A stretch of 64,000 bases of DNA from Flagellimonas sediminis (GCF_010500845.1 NZ_JAAAMI010000008.1:39662-103661), one strand, 5' to 3'. Shown: positions 26,490-36,296, numbered from the stretch's first letter. The notes: generated by a model from the sequence alone, not told the origin. Translations and numbers: made by a program.

Positions 26490-27542
26490 TTATGATATGA
26501 TTTCTACTTCATAAACTTTTTTGGCACCAGTGGCCAAAAATGCCTTTTTAACTGCTGTTATTTTATTTTCAGGCACCATGGCCACCATGCATCCCCCGCC
26601 TCCTGACCCAATTGTCTTGGCCCCTATGGCCCCAGCCATTCTGGCGGCATCCATCATCTTAGCCATTTCCATTGGAGTATTCTGAATTCTTTCTTGCAAG
26701 ATTTGTTGATGTTGGTTCATCAGATTTCCCAATTTTTGAAGATCTGGCCTTTCCTTTTCCAATTCTGCTTTTGCTTGCAGGGTAATATGATAATTGTGGA
26801 TGGTGGCATACCAGTGATCCTGAAAGTCAGCGGGCACAAATTGCCCATACCTTTGATAATCCCCCAAAACAGCTTCTGCTAAATTGAATTCAGGATGGGC
26901 CTGCTTTACAGAAGCTACTGCCTTCTTGGCAAAAACATTCGCGTTTTTGAGGACCAACAAAGTTTTTTTCGCCAAGCCTGATTCCGCTACCAGCAATTTA
27001 CCCATATTACCAACTAACCGCTCGCTTTTCCCACTTTTGGTATCGATAAAGAGCAGACCTTTTTGGGCTATGGTATATTGATCCATCAAACCGCCTGGCG
27101 AATTAAAGAATTTTACCTCCGCGTCATACGCCCAACGCCCGATCTGAAAATCGCTGACTTCATCTGCTTTTCCATTGATGGTCACCAAAAAACGAATCCA
27201 GGCCACCAGCAAGGCCGAAGAGCTGGAAAGACCGGCGTTAACAGGTATATTTCCTGAAATTTCAATGAAATACCCTTCTTCAAAAACATATCCATGTTGC
27301 TTTAGCACAGCCATACCCGATCGGAAAAAATCACCGGGTTCGACAACAGCTAAGTCATCATTCAAAACAATGGAAAACTCTTGACCCAAATCTTTTAATT
27401 CAAGAACAAATTCTTTTTTGGGGTTTGGTATAGCCCATAAATGGATGAAACGGTCAATGGCCCCAGCAATCACCGGAAGGTCCAAATAATCTTGATGGTC
27501 TCCATAAAAACAGATTCGGGCAGGAACTTGTATTTTAATCAT
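26490..27542 (-). CDS. GHMP-family sugar kinase
   Basis: The 350-residue enzyme belongs to the galactokinase/homoserine/mevalonate/phosphomevalonate kinase superfamily. The N-terminus RICFYGDHQDYLDLPVIAGA resembles the sugar-binding opening of galactokinase and glucuronokinase (G-E/D-H-x-D-Y). The ATP loop is NAGLSSSSA (102-110), and a C-terminal GSGGGGCMVAM loop matches motif 3. FFNSPGGLMDQYTIAQ supplies further conserved residues. It is likely to phosphorylate C1 of a free monosaccharide, with the product passed to the adjoining nucleotidyltransferase. Which sugar is unknown. Confidence 0.85.
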   Translation of the reverse strand: MIKIQVPARICFYGDHQDYLDLPVIAGAIDRFIHLWAIPNPKKEFVLELKDLGQEFSIVLNDDLAVVEPGDFFRSGMAVLKQHGYVFEEGYFIEISGNIPVNAGLSSSSALLVAWIRFLVTINGKADEVSDFQIGRWAYDAEVKFFNSPGGLMDQYTIAQKGLLFIDTKSGKSERLVGNMGKLLVAESGLAKKTLLVLKNANVFAKKAVASVKQAHPEFNLAEAVLGDYQRYGQFVPADFQDHWYATIHNYHITLQAKAELEKERPDLQKLGNLMNQHQQILQERIQNTPMEMAKMMDAARMAGAIGAKTIGSGGGGCMVAMVPENKITAVKKAFLATGAKKVYEVEIIS

Positions 27543-27549
27543 TGGTGGA

Positions 27550-27729
27550 TTAGCTTATAAAATCAAGAACCGTACTATCTTTTCGATTGCCCATGGGTAA
27601 AACCCGGGAATACCAGTGCCACTCTCCCATATCCACGCAACGTTCCTTTAAATGGAAAACCCGCATTGTTAAACATCCTATATATATGCCTTGTGCCAAG
27701 GAGAGTATTCTTCCTTTTTCAAAAATCAT
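27550..27729 (-). CDS. Possible small ORF of 59 residues, uncertain
   Basis: This frame fills nearly the whole gap between valS and the GHMP kinase on the same strand. It starts MIFEKGRILSLAQ and ends KDSTVLDFIS. It has no recognised domain, signal peptide or similarity. Its composition is not clearly that of a real protein, but the exact fit to the gap makes it worth recording. It could equally be a chance frame or a decayed gene remnant. Confidence 0.22.
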   Translation of the reverse strand: MIFEKGRILSLAQGIYIGCLTMRVFHLKERCVDMGEWHWYSRVLPMGNRKDSTVLDFIS

Positions 27730-27748
27730 TCGTCTTCATGACCAAAGG

Positions 27749-30373
27749 TTATTGCAAACTTGCAAGACTTTTTTCCAAGGTTTCAATCTTGGCTTCGGCA
27801 TCTGCCGCTTTTTTCCGCTCTATGGCCACAACTTGCTCCGGTGCATTGTTCACGAAACGTTCATTGCTCAATTTACCCTGTACAGATTTTAAAAAGCCTT
27901 TGGTATATTGAAGTTCCTCCTTTATTTTTTTGATTTCCTCATCTAGGTCGACGGCACCACTAATCGGGATAAAATATTCGTTGCTCTTTACCCTAAAGCT
28001 TAATGCCCCGTCCATTCCAGTATCAATGGCTTCCAGTTTTGATACATTGGCCACCTTCCTGATGATGGTATCCATATTTTTACCAACTCCTTCGGCATTG
28101 AGCATAAAAAGTTCCAAGGCATCCTTTTGCGGGATGTTCTTTTCTTTCCTAATGGTTCGAATACTTGAAATGACCTCAGCGGCAAAATCAAAGTCGGCTA
28201 TCAATTTGGAATCCACTTTTTGGGATTTGGGCCATTGCGCAACGATCAAAGCTTCTTCTGGAGTGCGCTCTGCCATGTGTTGCCAAACCTCCTCCGTTAA
28301 GAATGGCATGAAAGGATGCAATAGTTTTAAGTTTTCCTCGAACAATTGGATCACCGAACCAAATGTGGCGCTGTCAATCGGCTGTTGATAGGCCGGTTTC
28401 ACAATTTCCAATAACCACGAACAGAAATCGTCCCAAACCAATTTATAGATGGCCATCAAGGCATCGGAAATTCGATATTTTGAAAAATGATCCTCGATTT
28501 CAACCAAAGTCTGGCTCAACTTGGCCCTGTACCAATCGATTCCTATTTTGGCCGCCTCGGGTTGGGGAATATCGGCAACCTCCCACCCTTTTACCAATCG
28601 GAAGGCATTCCAGATCTTATTGGCAAAATTGGACCCTTGTTGACAAAGGGCTTCATCGAACATAATATCATTTCCCGCTGAAGAACTCAACAAAAGCCCC
28701 ACTCTTACACCATCCGCACCAAAATCCTCGATCAATTTCAATGCATCGGGAGAATTACCCAATTGTTTGGACATTTTTCTACGTTGCTTATCACGCACCA
28801 ATCCGGTAAAGTACACATTTTCAAAAGGTCGTTTACCTCGATATTCATATCCGCACATGATCATGCGGGCCACCCAAAAAAAGATGATGTCGGGTGCGGT
28901 GACCAGATCACTGGTCGGATAATAATAGTTGACCTCTTCGTTATCAGGGTCCAAGATGCCTCCAAAAACACTTATGGGCCATAACCACGAAGAGAACCAA
29001 GTATCCAAAACATCGGAATCTTGGCGTAAATCGGATTGTTGGATTGACGGATTTTTGGATTTAGCCAATTCCAAAGCTTGCTCCGGGGTTTCCGCCACTA
29101 CAAAATCTTCTTTCCCATCGCCATAATAATATGCTGGGATCTGCTGTCCCCACCACAATTGGCGGGATATGTTCCAATCACGGATACCTTCCATCCAATG
29201 ACTATAGATATTTTCGAATTTTTTGGGGTAAAACTTGATATCTTCGGTTTTTAGAACAGCATCCAGAGCAGGCTTGGCGAAGGTTTCCATTTTCAAGAAC
29301 CATTGATCGGACAATCTGGGTTCAATAACGGCCTTGGTCCTTTCGGAAGTCCCCACCTTGTTGATGTGTTGTTCCGTTTTTACCAAAAATCCTTTTTCTT
29401 CAAGTTCCTTACTAATTTCCTTGCGGACCACAAAACGATCTTTACCTTGGTAATGCAATCCAAAAGAATTTAGGGTAGCATCCTCATTGAAGATGTCGAT
29501 GACCTCCAAATTATGTTTTTCGCCCAGATTCTTATCGTTCTCGTCATGCGCCGGGGTTACTTTTAAACAACCGGTACCGAACTCCATATCTACATATTCA
29601 TCTTCAATGATCGGGATAACCCTACCACAAATGGGCACAATGGCCTTTTTACCTCGAAGATGACGGTATCTTTCATCATTTGGATTGATACAGATAGCGG
29701 TATCGCCCAAAATGGTTTCGGGACGAGTGGTTGCAATGGTCACTTTTTCATCGGAACCTTCAATATTATACGCCAAATAATACAGATTACCCTGCCTTTC
29801 TTCATAGATTACCTCCTCGTCGGATAAGGTTGTCTTGGCTTCAGGATCCCAGTTTACCATCCGGTATCCCCTGTAAATCAATCCTTTTTTATACAAATCC
29901 ACAAAAACCTTGATTACCGAGGCGGACATATCGTCATCCATGGTGAACTTGGTTCGGTTCCAATCACAGGAGCAGCCCAATTTTTTCAATTGTTGAAGGA
30001 TTACACCACCATATTCATGGGTCCAGTCCCAAGCATGCTTTAAAAAATCCTCTCTGGACAAATTGGCCTTATCAATCCCTTGTTCCTTTAATTTGGCGAC
30101 CACCTTGGCTTCCGTAGCAATGGAGGCGTGATCCGTACCGGGTACCCAACAGGCATTTTTCCCTAAAAGTCTTGCGCGACGTATGAGTACATCTTGGATG
30201 GTATTGTTGAGCATATGGCCCATGTGGAGCACCCCTGTTACGTTTGGCGGGGGGATTACAATGGTGTAAGGCTCCCTTTTATCAGGGATTGAGCTAAAAT
30301 AATCATGCTCCATCCAGTAGTTATACCAACGTTCTTCAACCTTTTTGGGCTCATATTTTGATGGGATTTCCAT
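27749..30373 (-). CDS. valS: Valyl-tRNA synthetase
   Basis: ValS charges tRNA-Val and edits mischarged threonine. The 874 residues include the class I signature HMGH in [14 protein letters not shown], the family's second signature [11 protein letters not shown] (KMSKS variant), and the editing domain with [25 protein letters not shown] and WYxRxLWWGQ-type [18 protein letters not shown] are also present. The C-terminal coiled coil (about 810-874, [18 protein letters not shown]...) is typical of ValRS. It is 874 residues, a usual length. The GHMP kinase lies downstream. Confidence 0.98.
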   Translation of the reverse strand: MEIPSKYEPKKVEERWYNYWMEHDYFSSIPDKREPYTIVIPPPNVTGVLHMGHMLNNTIQDVLIRRARLLGKNACWVPGTDHASIATEAKVVAKLKEQGIDKANLSREDFLKHAWDWTHEYGGVILQQLKKLGCSCDWNRTKFTMDDDMSASVIKVFVDLYKKGLIYRGYRMVNWDPEAKTTLSDEEVIYEERQGNLYYLAYNIEGSDEKVTIATTRPETILGDTAICINPNDERYRHLRGKKAIVPICGRVIPIIEDEYVDMEFGTGCLKVTPAHDENDKNLGEKHNLEVIDIFNEDATLNSFGLHYQGKDRFVVRKEISKELEEKGFLVKTEQHINKVGTSERTKAVIEPRLSDQWFLKMETFAKPALDAVLKTEDIKFYPKKFENIYSHWMEGIRDWNISRQLWWGQQIPAYYYGDGKEDFVVAETPEQALELAKSKNPSIQQSDLRQDSDVLDTWFSSWLWPISVFGGILDPDNEEVNYYYPTSDLVTAPDIIFFWVARMIMCGYEYRGKRPFENVYFTGLVRDKQRRKMSKQLGNSPDALKLIEDFGADGVRVGLLLSSSAGNDIMFDEALCQQGSNFANKIWNAFRLVKGWEVADIPQPEAAKIGIDWYRAKLSQTLVEIEDHFSKYRISDALMAIYKLVWDDFCSWLLEIVKPAYQQPIDSATFGSVIQLFEENLKLLHPFMPFLTEEVWQHMAERTPEEALIVAQWPKSQKVDSKLIADFDFAAEVISSIRTIRKEKNIPQKDALELFMLNAEGVGKNMDTIIRKVANVSKLEAIDTGMDGALSFRVKSNEYFIPISGAVDLDEEIKKIKEELQYTKGFLKSVQGKLSNERFVNNAPEQVVAIERKKAADAEAKIETLEKSLASLQ

Positions 30374-30519
30374 TTTTCGGTACAGTTTTTGTTAAATATG
30401 GGTTTGAATCGGATTTTTGAAGGGGAAGCACTACGTTACATAAAAACTATTCTTCGGATAGATTCCGATTCAGAAATACGAAACAAAAATAAGTAACGTT
30501 ATTACATAACAAAAGAATT

Positions 30520-30550
30520 TTGGAAGCAGGTGTGAAAACATTTACTTTTG
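30520..30550 (+). promoter_or_regulatory. Bacteroidota-type promoter for the DUF1573 gene
   Basis: A TTG at 30520-30522 is followed after 20 bases by TACTTTTG at 30543-30550, a full match to TTG-N17-23-TANNTTTG. The box ends 21 bases before the ATG pair at 30572. It also rules out the in-frame TTG at 30548 as a start, because that TTG is part of the -7 box. Confidence 0.8.
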
Positions 30551-30571
30551 AAATTCACCCAAAAACCAAAA

Positions 30572-30964
30572 ATGATGAAAAAAACTGTACTCGTGCTGTT
30601 TTTAGGGCTTATTTCCCTAGGGATTTATGCGCAAGAAGCTACGGCTAAAATTGAATTTAAGAGTGAGACCATCGACTATGGTGAAATTGACAAAGGAAGT
30701 GATGGTGTTCGTGTATTCGAATTCACCAACACCGGAACCGCCCCTTTGGTAATCAGTGATGTTAGATCTAGCTGTGGATGTACCATCCCCAAAAAACCAG
30801 AAGAACCGATCATGCCAGGTAAAACCGGAAAGATTGAAGTGAAATACGACACCAACAGGGTCGGCCCGATCAGAAAGGCCATTACCGTTACCTCCAATGC
30901 CGATACCCCTACAAAGGTTTTGAAGATCAAAGGAGAGGTTAAAGGACCTGGTGCCAGCAAGTAA
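30572..30964 (+). CDS. DUF1573 secreted protein
   Basis: This 130-residue protein has a signal peptide (MMKKTVLVLFLGLISLGIYAQ) and one DUF1573 domain, a short Ig/ASPM-like beta sandwich. The conserved parts are EFTNTGTAPLVISDVRSSCG followed by CTIPKKPEEPIMPGKTG, including the CGC pair characteristic of the family. Function is not established for the family; a structural or envelope role in Bacteroidota is likely. It has its own well-formed promoter and a strong terminator after the stop, so it is a single-gene unit. Confidence 0.93.
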   Translation: MMKKTVLVLFLGLISLGIYAQEATAKIEFKSETIDYGEIDKGSDGVRVFEFTNTGTAPLVISDVRSSCGCTIPKKPEEPIMPGKTGKIEVKYDTNRVGPIRKAITVTSNADTPTKVLKIKGEVKGPGASK

Positions 30965-30987
30965 AAAGGAAATTATTTTAGAAGAAG

Positions 30988-31016
30988 CCCTGGAAACTTT
31001 GTTTCCAGGGTTTTTT
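30988..31016 (+). terminator. Intrinsic terminator after DUF1573
   Basis: The perfect stem CCCTGGAAAC / GTTTCCAGGG around a TTT loop is followed by a run of six Ts. It lies 24 bases after the DUF1573 stop, just before the convergent aspartyl-protease gene end. Confidence 0.92.
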
Positions 31017-31020
31017 ATTT

Positions 31021-32358
31021 CTAATCGTCGAATACCTTTTTCAATACGAAAGAAAACAGCAGGTCTTTATTATACCGTTCAATGAGTACTTTAACGCGTT
31101 TTCCTTCTTTTTCATTCAACATTTTAAGGATTTCCTGGATTTTGTAACGGTGCACTCCTTTTCCGTTAATGGCCAAGATCACATCCCCTTCACGCAGACC
31201 AGCTTCGGCGGCAGGGCTACCCGCCCTTATGCTGGACACCACTATTTCGGGGACCAAGCTCAGTTTGGTGCGATTCTCTATCAAAATCTTAACATTTCCG
31301 AAGGAGGAATCGTCGTCCTTTACAATACCGTTGCTATCCGCGATACTTTCTGCAATGTAGCGAAGACCATTATGCTGAAGCTCAATACCTGCAAGATTGT
31401 ATTGAAAAGGCTCCTTGAAGTTGCTGTTTTTACGAAGAGTCACCTGACCACGGGAGTAATCGAACACCATGTTGAAGCGTTTTAGCACTTCGCCACCCAC
31501 ACTACCGTTTCGATCGCCCAAGTTTTCAAATCCTCCAAAGAATTCACGGTAAGGAAAGGCCACTTTGGCATCCTTCAGTTCAAAATCCCCGATACGGACC
31601 CCCTTGATCTTGGAACGTTTTCCGAAAATATCACCACTCAATCCTCTGCCCAAATGGTCCTCATAATTTTTATCGGGCACCTCCAATCCGCGTTCAGGCT
31701 CGCGAAATAGCCAGAGGGCATCACTACTTCCTGTATCTACCAACAATTTCACTTTTATGTTTGCCGTATCCCGCATTAAAACGGTCCCCTCAACATAGGC
31801 CTTTTTCTTCTCCACAATCAACGGAATGGTCTGATCGTTCTTCTTTTGCTTAAAGTCGTATAGTTCCGTGTCATGAAGTTTTATGCTCTTGGAGGCATAA
31901 TTGACTTCCACTACAAAATCTCGGAACAAATCATACCCAATTATTCCATGCACGGGAATCCCCAATGAAGTTGATAAATTGATGTCCCGATCCAATACCA
32001 CATAAAGATCCTGTGAAAAATTCCTGACATTTCCCAACTTGAAGACATTCCCTTTGGAACTCAAGGCTTTCATAGGTTCGCCATCGCCTAAGCCCCTAAT
32101 GGTCACTTCAGAAACATTGTTGATGGGCACGGAATCCGATTCGGAAAGATTGAACAAAATCGGTTTGCTTACCCCGGAATCCAAGATAAAGGACAGTTCA
32201 GCCCCATTGATCTGGATAGGGATAACCATGAGGTTGTTGATAAGTTCAAACCTGATTTTTTCAAACTTCTGCCCTCTTGGCAAACCATATCCTTGCGCCA
32301 AAATAGTTGTTGGCACGATTAAAAGAAGTACAAAAAAACACAGCATTTTTTTTAACAT
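31021..32358 (-). CDS. Retropepsin-like aspartyl protease with C-terminal PDZ domain
   Basis: I start at the ATG at 32358, which gives 445 residues and a clean signal peptide (MLKKMLCFFVLLLIVPTTILAQ); a longer frame to 32484 adds residues unlike a signal peptide. Two aspartyl-protease-like lobes follow, each with a D-[ST]-G triad: FILDSGVSKPILF and LLVDTGSSDALWL. The C-terminal PDZ domain contains SIRAGSPAAEAGLREGDVIL and AINGKGVHRY. In the family the lobes can pair within one chain. The mature protein should be in the periplasm or on the cell surface; the substrate is unknown. Confidence 0.87.
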   Translation of the reverse strand: MLKKMLCFFVLLLIVPTTILAQGYGLPRGQKFEKIRFELINNLMVIPIQINGAELSFILDSGVSKPILFNLSESDSVPINNVSEVTIRGLGDGEPMKALSSKGNVFKLGNVRNFSQDLYVVLDRDINLSTSLGIPVHGIIGYDLFRDFVVEVNYASKSIKLHDTELYDFKQKKNDQTIPLIVEKKKAYVEGTVLMRDTANIKVKLLVDTGSSDALWLFREPERGLEVPDKNYEDHLGRGLSGDIFGKRSKIKGVRIGDFELKDAKVAFPYREFFGGFENLGDRNGSVGGEVLKRFNMVFDYSRGQVTLRKNSNFKEPFQYNLAGIELQHNGLRYIAESIADSNGIVKDDDSSFGNVKILIENRTKLSLVPEIVVSSIRAGSPAAEAGLREGDVILAINGKGVHRYKIQEILKMLNEKEGKRVKVLIERYNKDLLFSFVLKKVFDD

Positions 32359-32504
32359 ACTCACTTTTATAAGGTTATGTATACTAAATATACAAAATCC
32401 ATAGAATGGTCCCACTGAATTTAACATTTTGATCGGTGAACAAATATTCCAGAATATGTTGTTTTCATGTGTTGGTTTTCCCATTTTTGCGTAAAATTTT
32501 GGAA

Positions 32505-33698
32505 ATGCCCAGTATCTCTAACAAAGGGAGGCACATGCCTGCTTCTCCCATACGAAAATTGGTGCCCTATGCCGAGGCAGCTAAAAAACGTGGTACCCAC
32601 GTAATCCACCTCAACATTGGACAACCAGACATCAAGACCCCAAAGGTTGCATTGGATGCCGTTCGAAACCACAATATTGAGGTCTTGGCCTATAGTATGA
32701 CGGAGGGCTCTGAACAATATCGGGAAAAAATTGCTGCATATTATGCAAAAAAGGATATACAGGTCAGTGCCAAGGAAATAATCGTTACCACGGGTGGTTC
32801 GGAGGCGTTGAGCTTTGCCATGGGCACTATCATGGATGCCGAGGATGAAATCATCATCCCAGAACCTTTTTATGCCAATTATAATGGTTTTGCCACCGCC
32901 GCAGGTGTAAATGTGGTCCCCATCCCTTCAAGCATCGAAACCAATTTTGCATTGCCCCCAATAGCGGAATTTGAAAAACTCATCACCTCAAAAACCAAGG
33001 CCATTCTCATTTGCAACCCTGGTAACCCAACCGGATACCTTTATAGCAAAGAGGAAATTTTGCAATTGGCCGAAATGGTGAAAAAACACAATTTGTTCTT
33101 GATCGCAGATGAAGTGTACCGTGAGTTCACCTATGAAGGAAGGACCCATTATTCCATTCTGCAAGTGGAAGGTTTGGAAGAACATGCCATTGTGGTGGAT
33201 TCGGTTTCCAAACGATATAGCATGTGCGGTGCCCGAATCGGGTGTTTGGTCTCGAAGAACAGGGAAGTGATCCAAACAGCCTTAAAATTTGCGCAGGCTC
33301 GATTGTCACCTCCCACCTTTGCACAGATTGCAAGCGAAGCCGCCTTGGAAACCCCTCAGGAATATTTTGATGCCGTGATCGAGGAATATGTATCCAGAAG
33401 AAATGTGCTGATTTCGGAACTACAGAAATTGGAAGGGGTAAAAGTAGCGGTTCCACAAGGCGCCTTTTATTGTGTGGTGGAGCTCCCGGTGGAAGATGCC
33501 GACGATTTTGCCCAATGGTTGCTCGAAGATTTTGAATTGGATGGCAATACCGTGATGGTTGCTCCTGCAGCAGGTTTTTATGCCACCCCGGGACTTGGAA
33601 AAAATCAGATAAGAATTGCCTATGTGCTCGAAAAAGAGCAACTTGTAAAGGCCGTCCAAATTTTGGGCAAGGCCTTAACCAAGTACAACGCCCGGTGA
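32505..33698 (+). CDS. PLP-dependent aminotransferase, class I/II
   Basis: This is a fold-type I aminotransferase of 397 residues, starting MPSISNKGRHMPASPIRKL; a 23-residue upstream extension overlaps the neighbour's promoter region and looks unlike protein. It contains LNIGQPDIKTP, VTTGGSEALSFAMG, ICNPGNPTGYLYS and the PLP-lysine region VVDSVSKRYSMCGARIGC (lysine in SKRYSMCG). The C-terminal RIAYVLEKEQL holds the substrate-carboxylate arginine. Aspartate or aromatic amino acids are plausible substrates. Its stop overlaps the murB GTG start by four bases (GTGA). Confidence 0.9.
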   Translation: MPSISNKGRHMPASPIRKLVPYAEAAKKRGTHVIHLNIGQPDIKTPKVALDAVRNHNIEVLAYSMTEGSEQYREKIAAYYAKKDIQVSAKEIIVTTGGSEALSFAMGTIMDAEDEIIIPEPFYANYNGFATAAGVNVVPIPSSIETNFALPPIAEFEKLITSKTKAILICNPGNPTGYLYSKEEILQLAEMVKKHNLFLIADEVYREFTYEGRTHYSILQVEGLEEHAIVVDSVSKRYSMCGARIGCLVSKNREVIQTALKFAQARLSPPTFAQIASEAALETPQEYFDAVIEEYVSRRNVLISELQKLEGVKVAVPQGAFYCVVELPVEDADDFAQWLLEDFELDGNTVMVAPAAGFYATPGLGKNQIRIAYVLEKEQLVKAVQILGKALTKYNAR

Positions 33699-34711
33699 AC
33701 ATTCTGGAAAACATATCCTTAAAACCGTACAATACCTTTGGTATTGATGCCAAGGCGCGATTTTTTGTTGATATCACCGGATTGGCACAGCTTCAAAAAG
33801 TATTGGAATTAAAGGCATATCCCAAAAAATTCATCATCAGTGGCGGGAGCAACATGTTGCTTACCAAAGACATCGATGCCCTTGTGATGCATATCAAGTT
33901 GGAAGGTATCCACATTGTTGAAGAAAATGAAGATACGGTGGAAATCAAGGCCATGGCCGGCGAAAATTGGCATGGATTGGTTGTGTGGTGTCTTGAAAAA
34001 GGTTATGGTGGCATAGAAAATCTTTCACTGATCCCAGGCAATGTAGGCACGGCACCCATTCAGAACATTGGGGCCTATGGCGTGGAACTGAAGGATGTTT
34101 TTGTGAGCTGTACCGTCATGGAAATGGCAACCGGCGAATTGGTATCCTTCAACAAGGAGCAATGCCAATTCGGTTATCGGGAATCCATTTTTAAGAACGA
34201 GGCCAAAGGAAAATACATCATCACTTCTGTTAATCTAAGGCTCACCAAGCACGACCATCATATTCATACCGGTTATGGTGCCATTGAGGCGGAATTACAG
34301 AAAAATGGTGTAGTTTATCCTTCCATTCAGGATATTTCCAATGCTGTGATTGCAATCCGAAGGGGCAAACTACCCGATCCCAAGGAATTGGGCAACAGCG
34401 GTAGCTTTTTTAAGAACCCTGTCATTTCGAGGAAAGCATTTGACAAGTTCATCAAAAAAAATCCGGAAGCCCCCCATTATGAAACCGAGGACGATCAATT
34501 CAAAATTCCTGCCGGTTGGCTTATTGAGCAATGTGGATTCAAAGGAAAAAGATTTGGTGATGCCGGCGTACATGATAAGCAGGCGTTGGTATTGGTCAAT
34601 TATGGCAATGCCACAGGCGCGGAGATTCTTGCACTATCCGAAAAAATAATGAAAACGGTTAAAGATACCTTCGGGATTGAGATCCAGGCCGAAGTGAACA
34701 TCATAAAATAA
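33695..34711 (+). CDS. murB: UDP-N-acetylmuramate dehydrogenase
   Basis: MurB reduces enolpyruvyl-UDP-GlcNAc to UDP-MurNAc using NADPH and FAD, an early peptidoglycan step. The 338 residues begin at a GTG overlapping the aminotransferase stop by four bases. NTFGIDAKARFFVDI is the usual N-terminus. FIISGGSNMLLT and NLSLIPGNVGTAPIQNIGAY are FAD-binding signatures. GYRESIFK holds the catalytic tyrosine/arginine region, and NSGSFFKNPV contains the catalytic serine. The type I (E. coli-like) form has the longer C-terminal domain seen here (AGWLIEQCGFKGKR). Confidence 0.97.
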   Translation: MNILENISLKPYNTFGIDAKARFFVDITGLAQLQKVLELKAYPKKFIISGGSNMLLTKDIDALVMHIKLEGIHIVEENEDTVEIKAMAGENWHGLVVWCLEKGYGGIENLSLIPGNVGTAPIQNIGAYGVELKDVFVSCTVMEMATGELVSFNKEQCQFGYRESIFKNEAKGKYIITSVNLRLTKHDHHIHTGYGAIEAELQKNGVVYPSIQDISNAVIAIRRGKLPDPKELGNSGSFFKNPVISRKAFDKFIKKNPEAPHYETEDDQFKIPAGWLIEQCGFKGKRFGDAGVHDKQALVLVNYGNATGAEILALSEKIMKTVKDTFGIEIQAEVNIIK

Positions 34712-34838
34712 CCCCCGCACTTTTAACAGAAACGAGGGTTATACCAAACCAAACTAACCAAAATTATGTATACTGTGAGGGCGTTTAAACCCTATAAAAT
34801 CTTTTCAAAAGCCCAAACGGGGAATGCATTTTCTGTCT

Positions 34839-34846
34839 TAGCTTTG
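34839..34846 (+). promoter_or_regulatory. Possible -7 box for the ECF sigma / anti-sigma operon
   Basis: TAGCTTTG matches TANNTTTG and lies 67 bases before the sigma-factor ATG. No -33 TTG is at normal distance. The 200-base gap also contains a weak inverted pair, ATAACCC at 34708-34714 and GGGTTAT at 34736-34742, which lacks a T-tract. Confidence 0.4.
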
Positions 34847-34913
34847 TTCTATATACGAGATAAACCCTATTTTAGATTTTTGTCCCAAAAAAATTTTACC
34901 AAAAGCGTCATAC

Positions 34914-35480
34914 ATGAGCACACTGATTGAAAGACATATTGTTTCACTACTAGCAGAAAAGGACGATAGGGCCATTTCCCTGCTATATGAAAATTATAGT
35001 GAAACGCTCTACGGTGTGGCTTTTAAGGTGGTAAAAGACGAAGATCTGGCCCAGGACGTCCTTCAGGAAAGCTTCATTAAAATTTGGAAAAAGGCAGATT
35101 CCTATGACGCCTCCAAAGCCAAACTTTTTACATGGTTGTTCCGTATTACAAGAAACACCGCAATCGATAAATTAAGGAGTGTAAATAATAAAGCGGATAA
35201 GGAAGTCCAAATCGATGTTTCCAACGTATATAAAGTTGGAGTTAAGGGTATTGTGCCCGACCATATCGACATCCAAGACAATTTGGATAAAATCGACCCG
35301 AAGTACCGTATTGTATTGGAGGCCCTGTTTTTTGATGGAATGACGCAGCAAGAGGCAAGTGAAGAACTGGACATTCCACTTGGAACAATCAAGTCAAGAC
35401 TAAAAATTGGGCTTCGGGAACTTGGAAAAATATATGGCACAACAATGTCCTTACTCTTAATATTAAACTTACTGTCATGA
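34914..35480 (+). CDS. ECF RNA polymerase sigma factor (with RskA-type anti-sigma)
   Basis: This 188-residue protein has sigma-70 region 2 (about 18-85: ALxxLYENYSETLYGVAFKVVKDEDLAQDVLQES... WLFRITRNTAIDKLR) and region 4 (about 130-185: YRIVLEALFFDGMTQQEAS... GTIKSRLKIGLREL). Region 3 is absent, as expected for an extracytoplasmic-function sigma. Its stop overlaps the anti-sigma start by four bases (ATGA), giving tight translational coupling. The stimulus is unknown. Confidence 0.95.
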   Translation: MSTLIERHIVSLLAEKDDRAISLLYENYSETLYGVAFKVVKDEDLAQDVLQESFIKIWKKADSYDASKAKLFTWLFRITRNTAIDKLRSVNNKADKEVQIDVSNVYKVGVKGIVPDHIDIQDNLDKIDPKYRIVLEALFFDGMTQQEASEELDIPLGTIKSRLKIGLRELGKIYGTTMSLLLILNLLS

Positions 35481-36235
35481 AGGAAAAAGTAAAAATATTT
35501 CTGGAATCCGACATATTGGAAAAATATCTTATTGGAGATGCTTCAAAGGAAGAATCCCAACAAGCCGAAAGGTATATCGCCATGTATCCCGAGGTAAGGG
35601 AAACATATGACGAACTCCAAAAAAACTTGGAGACCTTTGCCAAAATGTACGCCAAGAACACCCCTGAAGGTCTGAAAGAGATCATCCTTTCCAGTGCAAA
35701 AAAGGAAAAAATGGTAAGCAAAAGGTTCTACCGTTATGCTGTCGCGGCCAGTGTCGCCGTTTTGGTATTCGCGGGATCGTCCCTATTCTTTTGGAACCAA
35801 AACAAGAACCTACAAGAGGAGAATACTTTGGTTTCCAATAAGATCAAGTATTTGGAGGACAACATGAAGGACCAATTGGAAGATATGAGAAACCAATTCA
35901 TCGTCCTGAATAACCCTGCCACCAAAAAGTATGAGGTCAAAGGAAAACGTGAAGGAAAAGAGTTGAAAGCCATCGCTTACATCAACCCTGTTAAAAAATT
36001 GTCTTACATCAATGTGAGCAATGTTCCCCAACTACCCGAGAACAAATGCTTCCAAATGTGGGCCGAAGTAAATGGGGAATTGGTCAACTTGGGTGTCATC
36101 AAGCAATTTGACGACAAGGGCAAACTATTGGCCCTACCCTATGCCGACAACGCCGTGGGTTACATCACCATTGAACCAGAAGGTGGCAATGCCGCTCCAT
36201 CCGTGGACAACATTGTTGCCAACATTGCCTATTAG
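35477..36235 (+). CDS. Anti-sigma factor, RskA-like
   Basis: The 252-residue protein has an N-terminal cytoplasmic anti-sigma part (EKYLIGDASKEESQQAERYI), one membrane segment near 88-105 (VAASVAVLVFAGSSLFFW), a coiled coil (NKNLQEENTLVSNKIKYLE), and a periplasmic RskA domain with QMWAEVNGELVNLGVI and a GYITIEPEGG end. It should hold the preceding sigma factor at the membrane until regulated proteolysis or a periplasmic signal frees it. It overlaps the sigma gene by four bases. Confidence 0.92.
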   Translation: MKEKVKIFLESDILEKYLIGDASKEESQQAERYIAMYPEVRETYDELQKNLETFAKMYAKNTPEGLKEIILSSAKKEKMVSKRFYRYAVAASVAVLVFAGSSLFFWNQNKNLQEENTLVSNKIKYLEDNMKDQLEDMRNQFIVLNNPATKKYEVKGKREGKELKAIAYINPVKKLSYINVSNVPQLPENKCFQMWAEVNGELVNLGVIKQFDDKGKLLALPYADNAVGYITIEPEGGNAAPSVDNIVANIAY

Positions 36236-36267
36236 GTCACAAACCTAAAGTAAACTTAAACCCACCC

Positions 36268-36296
36268 TTGCTTTACAAGGGTATTTTGTACCTTTG
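36268..36296 (+). promoter_or_regulatory. Bacteroidota-type promoter for the four-Cys membrane protein
   Basis: TTG at 36268-36270 is followed after 18 bases by TACCTTTG at 36289-36296, fitting TTG-N17-23-TANNTTTG. The ATG of the small membrane-protein gene comes 15 bases later. It separates this unit from the upstream sigma/anti-sigma operon. Confidence 0.8.

Noticed and set aside
34708..34742. Hairpin after murB as an intrinsic terminator.
   Set aside because: The arms are only seven bases and no T-tract follows, so I did not list it as a terminator.
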